Assembly (NCBI RefSeq): GCF_965363235.1
Contig: NC_134839.1
Coordinates: forward strand, 79,819,410-79,883,409
DNA from: Mytilus galloprovincialis
Lineage: Eukaryota; Mollusca; Bivalvia; Mytilida; Mytilidae
Length of the DNA: 64,000 bases
Direction: 5' to 3'
Below, piece after piece: positions 9,723 to 24,700 of this stretch. The notes below the pieces were generated by a model. It was not told the DNA's origin, made no database searches, and saw nothing but the letters and a program-made list of their open reading frames with translations. Position 1 is the stretch's first letter. Every line of letters starts with the position of its first letter. The translations under genes and the position numbers were made by a program.

Positions 9723-12700
9723 GTAAACATAACACACTATTGTTATAACTTAATATATTATTTTTTTTTAAATTTTATTTCAAACACATATGAAAAAATA
9801 CTTTCATACATTAAGAGGCATCATTTTAGCCGGTATACCGGTATATATACATTACATAACGTGTCTGTTGTTTATTTAATAAGTATGTGAGCTTCTACTA
9901 TGATTGTATCTAGTGAACGAGTACTTCTGAACTTAATAGCCAACTTAGTTACCAATACATCCAGTTTATCAGGTTTGTATACCGTATACATATCAATTCA
10001 CCTATCTTTGTCTTTTATGCAAAAGTCAATAATTTTATCACGTTTAGGTTTATTACGTCCTTGTCGTTAATCGGGCACACATACTACATCAAACAAGGAC
10101 AGGTTAAAAATAATCAACTGGTATCCATAAGAAAGTAAAAACGTGTAGATAAATGAATATTTCTAACATATACTGTAATACCGAAATAAAAGGCTGTGTA
10201 TGTGGTTTGAAAAAATGATAAAATATAAATATCCTGTATTTACCAAAACATTTTGACTACAATAGACCACGCCAAATAAAAAAAACTGTACAATAGACCA
10301 CGCCAAATAAAAAAAAAATACTGTTCTGCTCCGAAAAATAGAGACGTAATAAGAAAGAATAGAAATAAAACAGGGTCCAGATTGTCCGCTGTGGTACAAA
10401 ACATATAACTATGGTTACAATAAAGTTCAAAACAGACCTCAAATGGGCACATAAATCCGTTATTCTTATGTTATTTTAATATAATAGTGAAATAGTCTAT
10501 ATTGTGGAAACATTACAACTTGAACATGACTGGCAGGTTTTATGATTTTTAATTTCAGGAACATTGGAACTACGTCAATCGATAGCAAAATTCCATAAAC
10601 ACTTCGAAGATTTAGATATCGACCCAGATAATATTATTGTAGCCCCTGGAAGTAAAGAACTAATATTTCTCCTGCTTCAAATATTTAACGGAGGTAGGAT
10701 AGTGATTAATTGCTGTTTATGTTCTTTTTCACGGGTTCAACCGAACATAAAGCATTTCTTTTCTATACAAGGCTTAATAACACAAAACACAAATATACTA
10801 TGGGATGTAGGTTTGCAGCATCCAGTCGAGACAAAAGGCGAAAGAGTGTATATTAGATGCTAAGGTATAAGAAACAGACTGTATTTCACCTATCCATCTT
10901 TAGAATTTCGGCTCGCCAACGGCCATTAACTTTGAAAAGCATATCTGAAACACCGTTGTTTGCGGTTGAGAAGCGCCTCCTCTTCGTAAACTATACAAAC
11001 TAAATTGTTTTTGTCTAACCCTATTGCACCTAAAGCTTCTCTGGCTATAGTATAAGATGAAGGCTTATATATTTTACTCAATACTAAGGTATCTTTTGGG
11101 GGCTGCAAAGAACAAAAATGTACTCCGAAGAATTAATCTTAAGATTGCTAATTAAATCACAATAATATTTTAAAAAAAAAAATTAACAGGATAAGTTGGT
11201 ATATCCGTATTTGCTATCATAACTATACTACCTTGTCTATAAATATCGGTCTTGCCATTGTGAACTATGATTTCAACGTGTGTTTTATGAAAATTGATAT
11301 CACTCATTATTATAAGCAAGAGTTCTTTGTATCTAAAAAATCAAGCATGCATAAGCCAATTATAACATACAAAGTAACCTACAATAGGACAGGTTAGAAT
11401 TATCATGATACAGGTTAAATAGGAAGTTAAATTCTTTCTTTTGTATGGTTTTCGCCTATCCTTCAAGTACAGAAAATCACGACCAGGTCCGTGATACAAG
11501 CAGCCAGGTCCGCATATTAAACACATTTACAATGTACAATCTACTGTTACAATACCAAAAAACAAAAATCGGCAAGGTCCACATAAAGAAATTTTTACTG
11601 AAAATTAATTAATTCATTTTAGCATCAAGTTTCAATACAAACATGGAAAGATATGCAATATCCTATCCTTCAAGGACAGAAAATCACGGCCAGGTCCGTG
11701 ATAAAAGCGGCAAGGTCCGCATATAAAACATATGTACACTGTACAATCTAAAGTTACAATATGAAAAAACAAAAAAGTGGCAAGGTACGCATAAAGAAGG
11801 TTTTACTCAAAATTCATTCATACATTTTAGCATCAAGTTTCAATACAAGACATGGAAAGATATGCAATGTCCTATCCTTCAAGGACAGAAAATCACGACC
11901 AGGTCCGTGATAAAAGCGGCAAGGTCCGCATATAAAACATAAGTATGTACACTGTACAATCTACAGTTACAATATAAAAAAAACAAAAAAGCAGCAAGGT
12001 CCTCACAAAGATATTTTTATTAAAAATTCATTCATTCATTTTAGCATCAAGTTTCAATACAAGACATGGAAAGGTATGCAAAATCCCATCCTTCAAGGAC
12101 AGAACATCACGGCCAGGTCCGTGATAAAAGCGGCCAGGTCCGCATATTAAACATATGTACACTGTACAATCTACAGTTACAATATCAAAAATCAAAAAGC
12201 GGCAAGGTCCGCAAAAAGAATTTTTTCTCGAAATTCATTCATTCACTTTAGCATCAAGTTTCAATACAAGCACATTTGAAATAAACCTATAATCGTTTAA
12301 AACCGAATTCTCAGCACATCCCCTGTTCAAAAAAAAAAATTAGAAGGGTTTACTCAACAAAGTCTTGCACTAAACCAACAAACTTGCCGGTGTCAACAAA
12401 CTCCAGTATCGGCCAGAAAACTGTCGATTTCAAGTAAGGGATACCCAATGTACCGTTAGCTTTACATAATTGAATATGTTTTACAGTGTAAGCTATTAAA
12501 GATACATGTGACAAGAGCAAATTATTATCGATTGACCAGTCAAACGTGAATGCATCAATTATAAAAATATACCTTTTGTTAAAGGATCAAAAAGCTTTGA
12601 ATTATACCTTGGGAGTTAAGCATTGTCACTATTAGCAAACCGATCTAAGCTAAAAGGTCCCAATATTTTATTAAAATAATGGAAAATTTTGTCCGACAAC

Positions 12701-15700
12701 GACCAATCGTCAAAATCAAATATTTTCCTATACTGATCCGCGGTAGTATTCAAAGTTCTTGGTATCCACTCAATTTTCAAACACATCAAATGTTTTGTAC
12801 AAACATAAAAAATCTCCATAGCTAGATTGGGCAAATCCAGTTTCATACTGCAAACTTCGAATATTTTATCTACGTTTTGGTAATCGGTGAGTAGTTTGAA
12901 ATTTATTTTAAAATGATCAGGAAAGCTTTCCAAGTCAAAATCACTGCCTTTAATTCTCGCCTTGAGATTTTAGTGAAGAATGCCAAAATTCTAACTCTTT
13001 AATAGACACAAGATCTAACTTAACTCTAAGAGTCCCATCGATCATTTACTAAATGGTGTGTCTTGTCAAAATTCTACATATATTACCTAATGCGGGTAAT
13101 AATGCAATGATTTTACCAATATCCGCTGCAAATTTCCTTGCAGTCGTATAACAAGGATTTATAAGTGTCACTTTTCTATGAAAACACAAGAAACTTTTGT
13201 GATTCAACATGCATATCTATATCATGTATATGAAGGTACCCCGATGATGTCTTGAATCAAACCTCGTATTTAAATTTAAATAACATTTCATATAGATGTA
13301 CGTGTCTGGGGTCAAGAATTAACACCGATAAAGGATTAACAACAAAAGGGGGAGTGCTAACTTCCTTAGCGACTCCCGTAAATACCAAAAATACAGAAGT
13401 AGGTGCATCGGTAATTTTCCAAAAAAAAAAAGCCAGATTCAAGTATATTCTATTCTATTCTATTCTATAGGTAAAACTAATTTTTTGAACTCGGCCATGC
13501 AATAAAAGTTTCTCTTTCCAAAATTGTAGGCTATTATACAATCGACCTTTTACATTATAAAGTTGTATTAACTCATTGTCATACTCATATGTGTCTAAAC
13601 ATAAATTAAAGTCAATCAAAGATAATACCTCATTTGGAACTGCTGGTGTTGTTAGACCGCTTATTTCTGGACAATTAGACGACCAATGTCCTGTGGAAAA
13701 CAACGAGAAAGCATCAGCTGTAGGGATGCTAGTAGGATTGTCATCTTCACTCCTATAATGACTTCTTGCAGGTGCACATTCAGGAGAACTTTGGACTTCC
13801 TCGTTAGAAAAAAGTCAAACAGACCTTAACAGCAATTGAATTAAACGTGTAGACTGATTGAATGCAAACCGTCGAATGATTTAATTCCCGCTTAGGTATG
13901 CACGGGTGAATCCACCCGTGCAAATTACTACGCATAACGGTATTCGTTAAGCCTTATAACGAAAAGAAATTTATTTATCATTAAGTAATGTTGTTCACCA
14001 TGTTTACGTAATGGAACCTCGTAACCTATTTTGCGTTAAAAGTAAAGAATGGTCTTTTTCTTACGGATTTTTTTCTCTCAAATGCATCTCTGTAAACTAA
14101 AGAGATTGGGTGACTGTCAACATGAAGCATGGCAATTTGTAAATATGCAGATCTTTTTCTTTTAAATAATTGATTACATTTGTAACATTGATAATTTATT
14201 CTCAACAAATGGAGTTAAAATGACAAGTTGTATCGAAACTAGAAATCGCGTTGAAGAATAAATTTGAATTCTTTTATTGTTTGTTATCGTTCAAACACCA
14301 AATGCAAGAACAATGGCAAACATAGTAACTTTTATGATTCTTCATTGTGCAAGACTGCGTAAGGAAGTATTTTAAAAACATTGTGTTACCAATATAAATG
14401 TGTTGTGGTCTGCTCTATGGTCGGGTTGTTGTCGCTTTGACACATCTCAATTTTAAATCTTAAATTCTTAATATTATGTCATTACAGAATGAATTTGTAG
14501 ATACCTAAAACATATAAAGAAATACAGAACTATCTCCACATTCATCATTATTAAATTTTATTGAAACCATAGAATTGTAAAATGATTTTATATTTATAGA
14601 CGTATTGATAATATCACCATCTTGGACAACATACCATCCTCAAGCAAAACTGTCTCACCATAAACCAATCATTGTGAACACAACACTAGACAAAGAATGG
14701 AAGATAACACCAGAGGATATCGAAAAGGTATCAATAGAGACTCGAATCTGTAGATAAATAGTTTAGTGTAGAATATGAAACAACATAGATTATTTTGATT
14801 TTTTCAAGGCCGACGAGTGATTTGATGTACCCTGTATAAACTATCACGTGAATATTTCGTGAAAATATTGATTTCCCTTCCTATGTTACATGATGATGAT
14901 ATCGTTGAAATATAATGCCAGAAAAAACTGATTAAAATACAGACCATTTGTCCTCGCATCGCTTTTTAAAAAACTGTTGATGAAATACTGCAAATAGTAA
15001 GAAGATTTCAAGTCTAAATATAAAAAAGACAATGTTAACATTACAGTAAAGACCACACAGATACGATATTGTAACTCTCGACTATGTTATTTAAAAAAAA
15101 TGTAAACTATGAAGTTTGCAGAGTGTTTTCAATATATAATATTCAAAAATCAAGTAACACTTTAGAGAATTGTCGAAATCTACCAAAAACACCGGTCGTT
15201 ATTTATATATATAAAAAAATGTGGTATGATTGCTAATGATACAAGAAGATATAAGAAGATGTGGTATGAGTCCCAATGAGACAACTCTCTATCCAATTCA
15301 CAATTTGTAAAGTGCACTATTATAGGTCAAATAACGGTCTTAAACAAGGATCCTTGGCTTACACCGACTAACAAGCTACTAAGTCCCCCAAAAATGACGT
15401 GTGTAAAACCATTCAAACTGTCCACAAGAGACCAAATGACATAGGAAATTAACAAATATTGTTTACCGTACGACCTTCAACAATGAGAAAAGCCGATACC
15501 GCATAGTCACTTCAAACAATTCAAACGAGAAAACTAACGGGCAATTTAATGTACAAAACAATGAATGAAAACCAAATATTTAACACAGCAACAAACGACA
15601 ACCACTGAATTACAGGCTCCAGACTTGGGACAGACACATACATACATAATGTGGCTGGGTTAAACATGTTGGCGGGATCCAAACCCTACCCTTAACCTGG

Positions 15701-18700
15701 GACAGTGGTGTAACAGTACAACATAGGAATGAAATATATAAATCAGTTGGAAAGGCCTACTCATCAGATGGATACAAATAGAGATACATATCATAAAAAC
15801 ATGTGGACGTGACTGGGTACTTGTACATCCCAACACTTTTAAAGCCAATACCTGTGACCGTCGTATGTCAACTGTAATATTCTCTATCATTTTTAGGTCG
15901 TTAGAGAGAATGAAATTCATAAAAACAGAATAATCATTATGAACAATCCAGATAATCCATGTAAGTCATCATCTAGGTAGATTACAGCTCTTTACTTTGA
16001 ACCTAACAACAATCATCTGGTTTAAATTACAAATGATTTTTATTTATGGTATCAGATCGACTATCAAACATATAAAACACTTTCATTTGAAGAAAATATC
16101 AATTCTTGCTACCAGAGAAGCATTTCTCATTGACGTTCGTCCTATATATCTTGTTCTATACATCACATCTTTAGTTTAGAAAACTCGTATATAAATGGTT
16201 GATAACCGCGAATATCATTGTCACATTATAAAAATCTATGCTTTCCTGTAAGATATTAAAAATACCTTCACACAAGAAACATACAAGTACAATTTAAAAG
16301 TCAACAAAATTGTACTTTTTTTTTTTTACAAAATCGCATGTGAAAAAATCGTATTGTAAACCATCGACGCATTCTGGTTACTAGAAATACACCAAATAAC
16401 GTAGGTTTGAATGGATAACTAGTGCGTGTGTGTTATAAATTCTGGTTTCAAGTCATAAGACGCTTCGTATTTTAGCAGGAACCAGTTATACAAGAGAGGA
16501 ACTTAAAAAATTAAGGTATGTTTGTTTGAAAAAAGAGAAAGAAGGAACTATTTTAATGGACCGATGTAACAAAATATCCTTTCTTTTGAAACATATGTTT
16601 TCTTTATTTTGATGCATATAAATCAAAAGATAGAAGGATAGTCATCTTCGCTAGCCAATGGTTACGATACACTCCTCTCCTCTCCACATGTTGGCTTAAA
16701 CTGTCAAGGATGGAGAAGAAGGGAGTTGATCGTAAGCCGTGGCTAGCGAAGATGACGGATAGTGGAGTCGTACAGATAGCTGTGATCTTTGTCTATTTTT
16801 ACAAAATTTTAAAAAGGAAAGTCCCTAATCAAATGGCAAAATCAAAGGCTCAAACACATCATATGAATGGATAACAACTGTCATATTCCTAAGTGGGTAC
16901 AGGCATTTTCTTTCCAGTATATTGAAAATAGTGGATTAAACCTAGTTTTAAAAATAGCTAAATCTCTCATTTGTACGACAGTCGCATCAAATTCCATTAT
17001 TTTGACAACGATTTGTGAACAAAACAAACAGACATAATAGGTACAAATGTCAAAAATGGGGATACAGCAGTCAATATTGTGTAATATTCTTAATCACTAT
17101 AAAAACAAAGAAAATTAATATTTAACAAAGAAGCACAAAGTTATATATACCAAGCATATTAGCTAAAATTTAAGACAAGAACAACAAAATTGTCTCTTTA
17201 CAGTTCGTATACGGTATGGATTTTGCTCATTATTGAAAGCTGTACAGTGACCTAAAGTTTCTAAGCTTCTAAGTCATTTGCTCTCTGGTGAAAAGTTATC
17301 TCATTGGTAATTATACCACATATTCTCATTTAATAATGTCACAGATTTTGTTAACATTTTGCATTTAACTTTGTCTCGTCGAATTATAAATAAAACAAAA
17401 ATATTTCCATAATACACGAAAGCCTCACTCGCACTATCATTTTCCATGTTCAGGTGACGGTAAAAACTCTATTTGGCATTGAACTTAGAAATATCCTAAG
17501 ACCTTTCATTGGGAACATGCATGTGTACTTAGTATCAAGTTGATTGGACTTTAACTTCATTAATAACTGCCTTGACCAAAACTGTTAACCGGAAGCGGGA
17601 CAGACGGACGAACAAACAGACAGACGGACGAACGAACGGAATAACGCACAGACCAGAAAAAATAATGCCACTATCTGGGGAACAATAAAAGAGATATTTT
17701 CAGTTATAACTCAACGAGCTAAAACTTGTATACCAAACTTTACTAACATATGTGACAGAACCCATTCACTAGCTGTTCCTTGACATTATAGAAAGGCAGT
17801 AGTCGCTGGTTGTGATGGTTTAGTTTCAGTAACACAAGTCTTGTGCATTTATCCGTACAAGGGTACAAATAACAACACTTTAAAAGCACTTCTGAATGTT
17901 CTGACATTTCGATACTTAAATTTTTAAGCAGTTGACTGACGGGCCGATGAATTCGTTAAGTTTCAGTACAAACTGTTTTTTTTTTTTTTGTTCAATTGTT
18001 ACTCTAAACTTTTATGTTTCAAGATTTTTCACGAGAAAACTCGCATCATAATTTACATGATGTTATTTAAAAGTACGTAAAAGTGGTATGGTTGCAAATG
18101 ATATAACTATACAGTATAGTCCAAAATGATGTAGATGTTATCAAGTATAAAGTCAAAAACTGCTTTTAAATAAATCTTAGACTGATGATATGAGAATCAC
18201 ATATTTGACTATGACAAGTAAAATTTAAGCTCTTCGATAATTATTTTGACACATGTATCTTTTGCATTTATTACAGCGATTGTTTTCGTCTACACAACAT
18301 ACTTGTGTTGAGTGATGAGATTTACGGTCGACTTCATTATGATCAAGATCACTCTTCCATTTTAAAGGTAGGAATTGACTGATGTGTCTAATGTGCTGTT
18401 AAATAATCTTATAAAGTTGACATTTATATGTCACAGTACCCTGTCGGCAGGTGCATTATTATTTTCAAAAGATCTACCTCATATACTGGTGCATAATTAT
18501 TTTCAAAAGATCTACCTCATATACTTCTATATTCTGTTTTTGATTCACTGGAATGTACGTTTTACGACTGTGCTAATGTCGTTCTTTTGCACATAACCGT
18601 TATGTATTTCCAATTGAATTAAACAACAACAACAAAACAAATACATAATCTTGTGTAAACATTGACTAATGCTTATTTTTTCAGTATTATCCCGAGGGTA

Positions 18701-21700
18701 CAATATTAAGTACTGGTTTATCCAAATGGGCCAGTGCTGGAGGATGGCGTGTAAGTTGACCAGTATATAAAAGTATGTATTCAAATCACGGATAAACCAG
18801 ACTGAGTATATAAAAGTTTGTATTCAAATCACGGATTACGATATGTTTGTCAGGATGGTCTGTCAAAATTTGCGGAAAACAAGGAATACACGCAATGTTT
18901 TTATTCATACCATTAATCAAAATGAAATAAAATTGAGAATGGAAATGGGGAATGTGTCAAAGAGACAACAACCCGACCATAGAGAAGACAACAGCAGAAG
19001 GTCACCAAAAGGTCTTCAATGCAGCGAGAAATTCCCGCACCCGGAGGCGTCCTTCAGCTGGCCCCTAACCCAATATATAATTTTTATACTAGTTCAGTGA
19101 TAATGAACGCCATACTAAACTCCAAATTGTACACAAAAACTAAAATTAAAAATCATACAAGACTAACAAAGGTCAGAGGCTCCTGACTTGGGACAGGCGC
19201 AAAAATGCGGCGGAGTTAAACATGTTTATGAGATCTCAACTCTCCCCTATACCTTTAGCTAATGCAGAAAAGTAAACGCATAACAATACGCACATTAAAA
19301 TTCAGTTTCAAGAGAAGTCCGAGTCTGATGTCAGAAGATGTAACCAAAGAAAATAAACAAAAATGACAATTATACACAAATAACAACAGACTACTGTTGA
19401 AGGACGTACGGTGACCTATAGTTGTTAATGTCTGTGTCATTTTGGTCTTTTGTGGATAGTTGTCTCATTGTCAATCATACCACATCTTCTTTTTTATTTT
19501 AGCAGTTAACTGACATGCCAGCTAGATGAAATTCATTTGTTGATTTGTAAATAAATAAAGTTTATATACATTGTACATACCTGTTTGTAATGTTAATATA
19601 GGTTGACAGCTTGACCTATTTTCTTTATACATTTACTTGTAAGGTTACGTTTTGATTCGCTGAATACAGACAATAAAATATAGTTTCTGTTCCGATGGCA
19701 CAGTGGGACTGCAGCAATTATGTTTCACAGAAGTGATTGAAAATGCTGTTCTTCATAATTTTTATTCAGTACGGCATGGATTCCAAGTTACAATGTGTTT
19801 ATAATTAAAGATATACCCAAGGAATACTATTATAATAGAATGTATGTCTTTTGTAGGTTGGTTATCACGTTTTCCCTACGGAACTTTCATCCTTAAAGAA
19901 AGCTGTACGTAGTGCTGCCAGTCATACCTACAGCTGCTGTCCGGCTCCAATGCAGTATGCTATTACAAAGGTATTATTTATATTTTTCGTAAATAATTAA
20001 AGTCAATTTAGTTAGCTTAATATGTTCGTAAAACTAGCATATGAATTTAACTGTTTTATACTGAATAATTCACAACGAAAATAAGTTTGACTTGAGTTTA
20101 CATTTAAAATGTGTACAGGAAAACCTTGGAGGAATTCGGTTATTCTTGTAATGTACTCTAGTCATACAACCCCCTCAACGCATCTACGTATTTTTACAAT
20201 GTAAGTCATTGGGATCCAAATGTTTACATTTGTTAGTTCTTTTCAAACGTTAATACGAGTATATCGACCATTAATTAATCTGCAACATGAGACTCAAAGA
20301 GAAATCTAGTACATTTGAAGAATATTTTTTATATTATATTTTATAGTACAACGAAGGTTCTTTTATTTATTTTAAATTTTAGATGTTTCAAGATCTTAAT
20401 GCAGTAGACAGTTACACTAAGCATTGTTCTAGGATTATGATGACAGTAGGGAACTATTGTCAAAGGTAATTAAAGCATTACATAGTAAGCTAATTTTGAC
20501 ACGGAATTCCATCGAAGCAAATCGTACAAGAAAATCAAAGTTATACTACAATAAAATATCAAGATTTTAAAAATATATTGAAAACAGAAATCTGATGCAT
20601 CATTTTTCATCTTAATGGTCATACGTAAAGACAAAGGTAACTACAGTATTGACCATGCCTTTACACGCGTTGGTAATTGACTCGTTGGTAGGGTGTTTGA
20701 ATTTTAAGATTACACTATGACGGCAGACAAACAAAACTTAAACGAAATTTAGAAACAAAACTGGTCATGAATTGAAAATTATGAATCGTAAACAGTCCAT
20801 ATTTTATAGGTATCATTTGAAATGATGATTTGCTACATGTTGAAACTCCATAGCGGTAAACCAAATCACGATATCACCTGTGAAACGGTAAAAGGAATGA
20901 CATTCATTATACTACTACATGTACGAGCCCTCAGTTGAATAATTTAGTACATTTATAGCAATGAGTTTTTCTACCTTACCACACACCACATTATCTATCA
21001 AAAAGTTAAATAATAAAAATACCGAACACCAAGAAAAATTCACAACCGAAAGTATTTTGTCAAATGGCAATATTAAAGCTCAAACACATCAAACTAATGG
21101 AAAACAAATGAAAAACAAATGCCATATTTTGACTTGGTACAGGGATTTCCTTATGTAAAAAATGATGGATTAAACTTAAATTTCATAGCTAGCTAAACCT
21201 CTCACTTGCACGACAGTCGAATATATTTTCATCATATTGGCAACAGTGTGTGAGCAAAATTAAGGAAGGATTTGACATATCCAAACTTTCCGAAAAAGCA
21301 CTGTTTAAATACAAATTCTTCAAAATGACCTGATGGTTAAAATTAAGGTAACAGATACGAAGAATATATATACATTCAAGTAAATGCATTGATATCCTAA
21401 ATATATGTTACGGTGGAATGTCTTGCCTATGACGTTATGTCTCGCTACTATTATATATGCTTCGATACATCTTATATATATGATCGTCCGATTAAAAAAA
21501 TAACATCGATTTTCGTATCAATTATAGACCATTAGCCATCGAAAGTGTGATAAAGATTGCCTGTGTGATTTTGAAAGAAATTCCTACCTTTCATTAACCT
21601 TGCACTGTTATTTAGTATAAGCCTATTTGAAGCTCTAACTTGGTATATAAGTCAAAAAGCAACATCAGCCAAACGAAATATCTATGTTATGATATCAAAA

Positions 21701-24700
21701 TGTCCTTAAGCTGGGGTCACACATTCACGTTTTTTACTGCCGTCCTTGACAGGACCATTCCCGATTAAAATTTGTCAAAACTCTGATCAAGATCCTGTGA
21801 ATCGTGGTTGGAAATTCTAACTTTAATCAAAATTTGTAAAACAAATAATTTAATCACGATAACAATCATATATTGTTCAGGAGGTGTCGATATTCAAACG
21901 TTTCAAAGCGAATTTATCCCGATAATCCCATTTTCAATCCGCTTCTAATCCCATTTGTATCTTTCGCCTGGTAAAATCCGACCGAGTCTGTCACGACTGC
22001 GTCCCGATTCTACCGAATGTAATCCGACAGAGATCAGACAGTGACCAGACAGTGAACCGACGCTCACGGAAGTTAACTGTCGGCATACTCGGGATGATCA
22101 GGTACTGTCGGCACGTAATCCTATCACGGTCCGCTCTATCGCATTACAAACGGCTTTGTCTGGTCTCAGTCGTATTGTATTCTGTAATTGTCGGGACTCG
22201 GACGTGGGTATCATTGACGAATTTCGTATTAATAACGGGACTGTTCCGGAACGGTTTTGGCAAAAACGGTTCGCAATCGACAAGATCTGGATGCTATCTG
22301 GACTCAATCGGCAGAAAATCAGCAATGCAAAATTTCTCCATATCTTTCCCGTTCCATAGGACACCGTCCAGAATACACACAACATTGTTAGGATTTTGAT
22401 CCGATACAGCAGAATCTGTCACGACATAGGCACGATTGTAATCCGACTAGACAAAATCGGCTGAGTTTCCTCGAATGTTACGGAACGCACCTAATTGTCG
22501 GGGTGCTTCGCCGAACTATTCGGACCCTTCTCGACCCGTAGGAATCTGTTATGAATTTAAACGACTGCGTTCAGACAATGATAGGACATTCCAGATAATT
22601 GAGGATAGTTATCCGACAAGATCTGGATGCTATCTGGACTCAATCGGCAGAAAATCAGCAATGCAAAATTTCTCCAGATCATTCCCGTTCCATGGGACAC
22701 CGTTCAGAATACACAGAACATTGTTAGGATTTTTATCCGATACAGCAGAATCTGTCACGACATAGGCACGATTGTAATCCAACTAGACAAAATCGGCTGA
22801 GTTTCCTCGAATGTTACGGGACACACCTAATTGTCGGGGTGTTTCACCGAACTATTCGGACCCTTCCCGACCTGTCGGAATCTGTTATGAATTTACACGA
22901 CTGCGTTCAGACAATGATAGGACATTCCAGATAATTGAGGATAGTTATCCGACTTTTTCTTTTTTTGTGTCGTATCGCTGTCTGATCTTAAACGGGAGCA
23001 ATAATCGGCAATGTGTGAACCCCGCATTAACAAAGGGTGTCCGAAATCAGGTGACCCACAGTTGTAGTAATTAATCATATCATGTTTTTGAAAGTTTTCG
23101 TTGGTCGAAGTCAGTTATAGATAAAACCATAATAAATTTCAGGGTTAAATTTTTGTACGTCAGCTTAAAAGATTAAAACTGTCTTTGATTATTTTTGGAG
23201 ATTACCTCACAAAGCTAGGATCGACCAAATTTCAAAAGCTTTGAAAATGCTTGGCTTCTGGGTTTTTGACTGTTAACAGTTTGTTTAATTGTATTCTGGT
23301 TGATTTTATAGCATCTATTCAAAATACTAATTTTTAAGGGAATTAACATCTGTTGGCGTGAGATGTGTTGTACCTAAAAGCGGATACTACATATTCCCTG
23401 ATTTTGAAATTATGAGAACTATGTTGAACAAACGTGGAATTACGACATGTGAACAGATGTGTAAAGCTATGACAGCCGAATGTTCCGTTGTGGTAAGTCC
23501 ATTTTATAATCTAAACATAGGGGCAGGGGAGGTCTAACAAAACAACTTATTGTAAGTAAATTCATCGCCTGTCCTCATGATATCGCTTAATACAATCGCA
23601 ATGATCATACATGTTTAACTTTTGACCAACAAGCCGTGTTCTGAAATGAATTGATATATTAAGTATTAAATACTGACGAAACTTTTTTGTTTAAAGAGGA
23701 AGAAATACCGAAATTCATTCAAAAACGTTAGCCAAATAAACACGGAAAACATGATGCACAAGGATAGAAGAACGAATAGTCAAACACAGAATTGTTAACG
23801 TTCTCGTATTCTCATATACTGTAAGGGGTGCTTTCGGGTTAGTTCTTGTACCCCTAATGGTAACTTTAGTATTACTCAAATCATGTAATTTTGCCATTTG
23901 TCTTCACATAATATTATGTTTTTATCATGTCTTTCTATGATTTAGGCTGAAAACAAGTATTCTAAGCAAATTATCTGTTTTAAAATCATTATCAAAATTT
24001 AACAATACTTGTTTAAACGTTTACCTAGGTAATGGCTGGTGGTCCTGCTTTTCTGAGACCGGTGGAAGAGCTGACGACAAGACTTTGCTATGTACCATTT
24101 GATGGAAAAGGAGCGTTACAGGCTAGTAGAAAATTAGGTCTGGACAAACCACTTCCGGAAACATTTGTGAAGGATTATTGCACACCTGTTTATGATGGAA
24201 TACAAGTAAGGATACACATTGTTGCATCCTGTTGAATGCAGTACTTATCTCTTTTAATTGTTTAGATTTACAATGCCAAAAAGAATATTTACGATATTAT
24301 TTCTGACATTGAAATTAGAGGATTTTCATTTTACTTCAAATGTCATTCTTTACCTCATAAAAGCAAACATTTATTATAACAGAGCTACAAATTGGCAATT
24401 ATTGAAAACAAAATTCAAACATGGGTTGCATTATTTTCATAAAAAAAAAGCACCGACTGTCATGACAGTTTTGTGTTTCTGAGGAACAGTCTTTCTTTCC
24501 AGGGAAAACATAGTGAGTACATGATGAAGGTACTTTTACATGGTAGTATGCTGTTGTATTAAGTCACTTCGTACAAATGTTTATAGATCCCCTCTAATAT
24601 AAATTGAAAACTTTTTAAACTGACGACTTTACTTTAAAAAATTAATGAGTATGTTGGTTTACATTAACCAGACTTTTTAAATGGCTATTGGTTTTTTCCA

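Noticed and set aside
22052-22399. 115-codon open frame, with a 95-codon frame on the other strand
   Set aside because: Both lie in the duplicated interior of the TTAA-flanked element; the overlap on both strands and the tandem repetition point to base composition, not coding.
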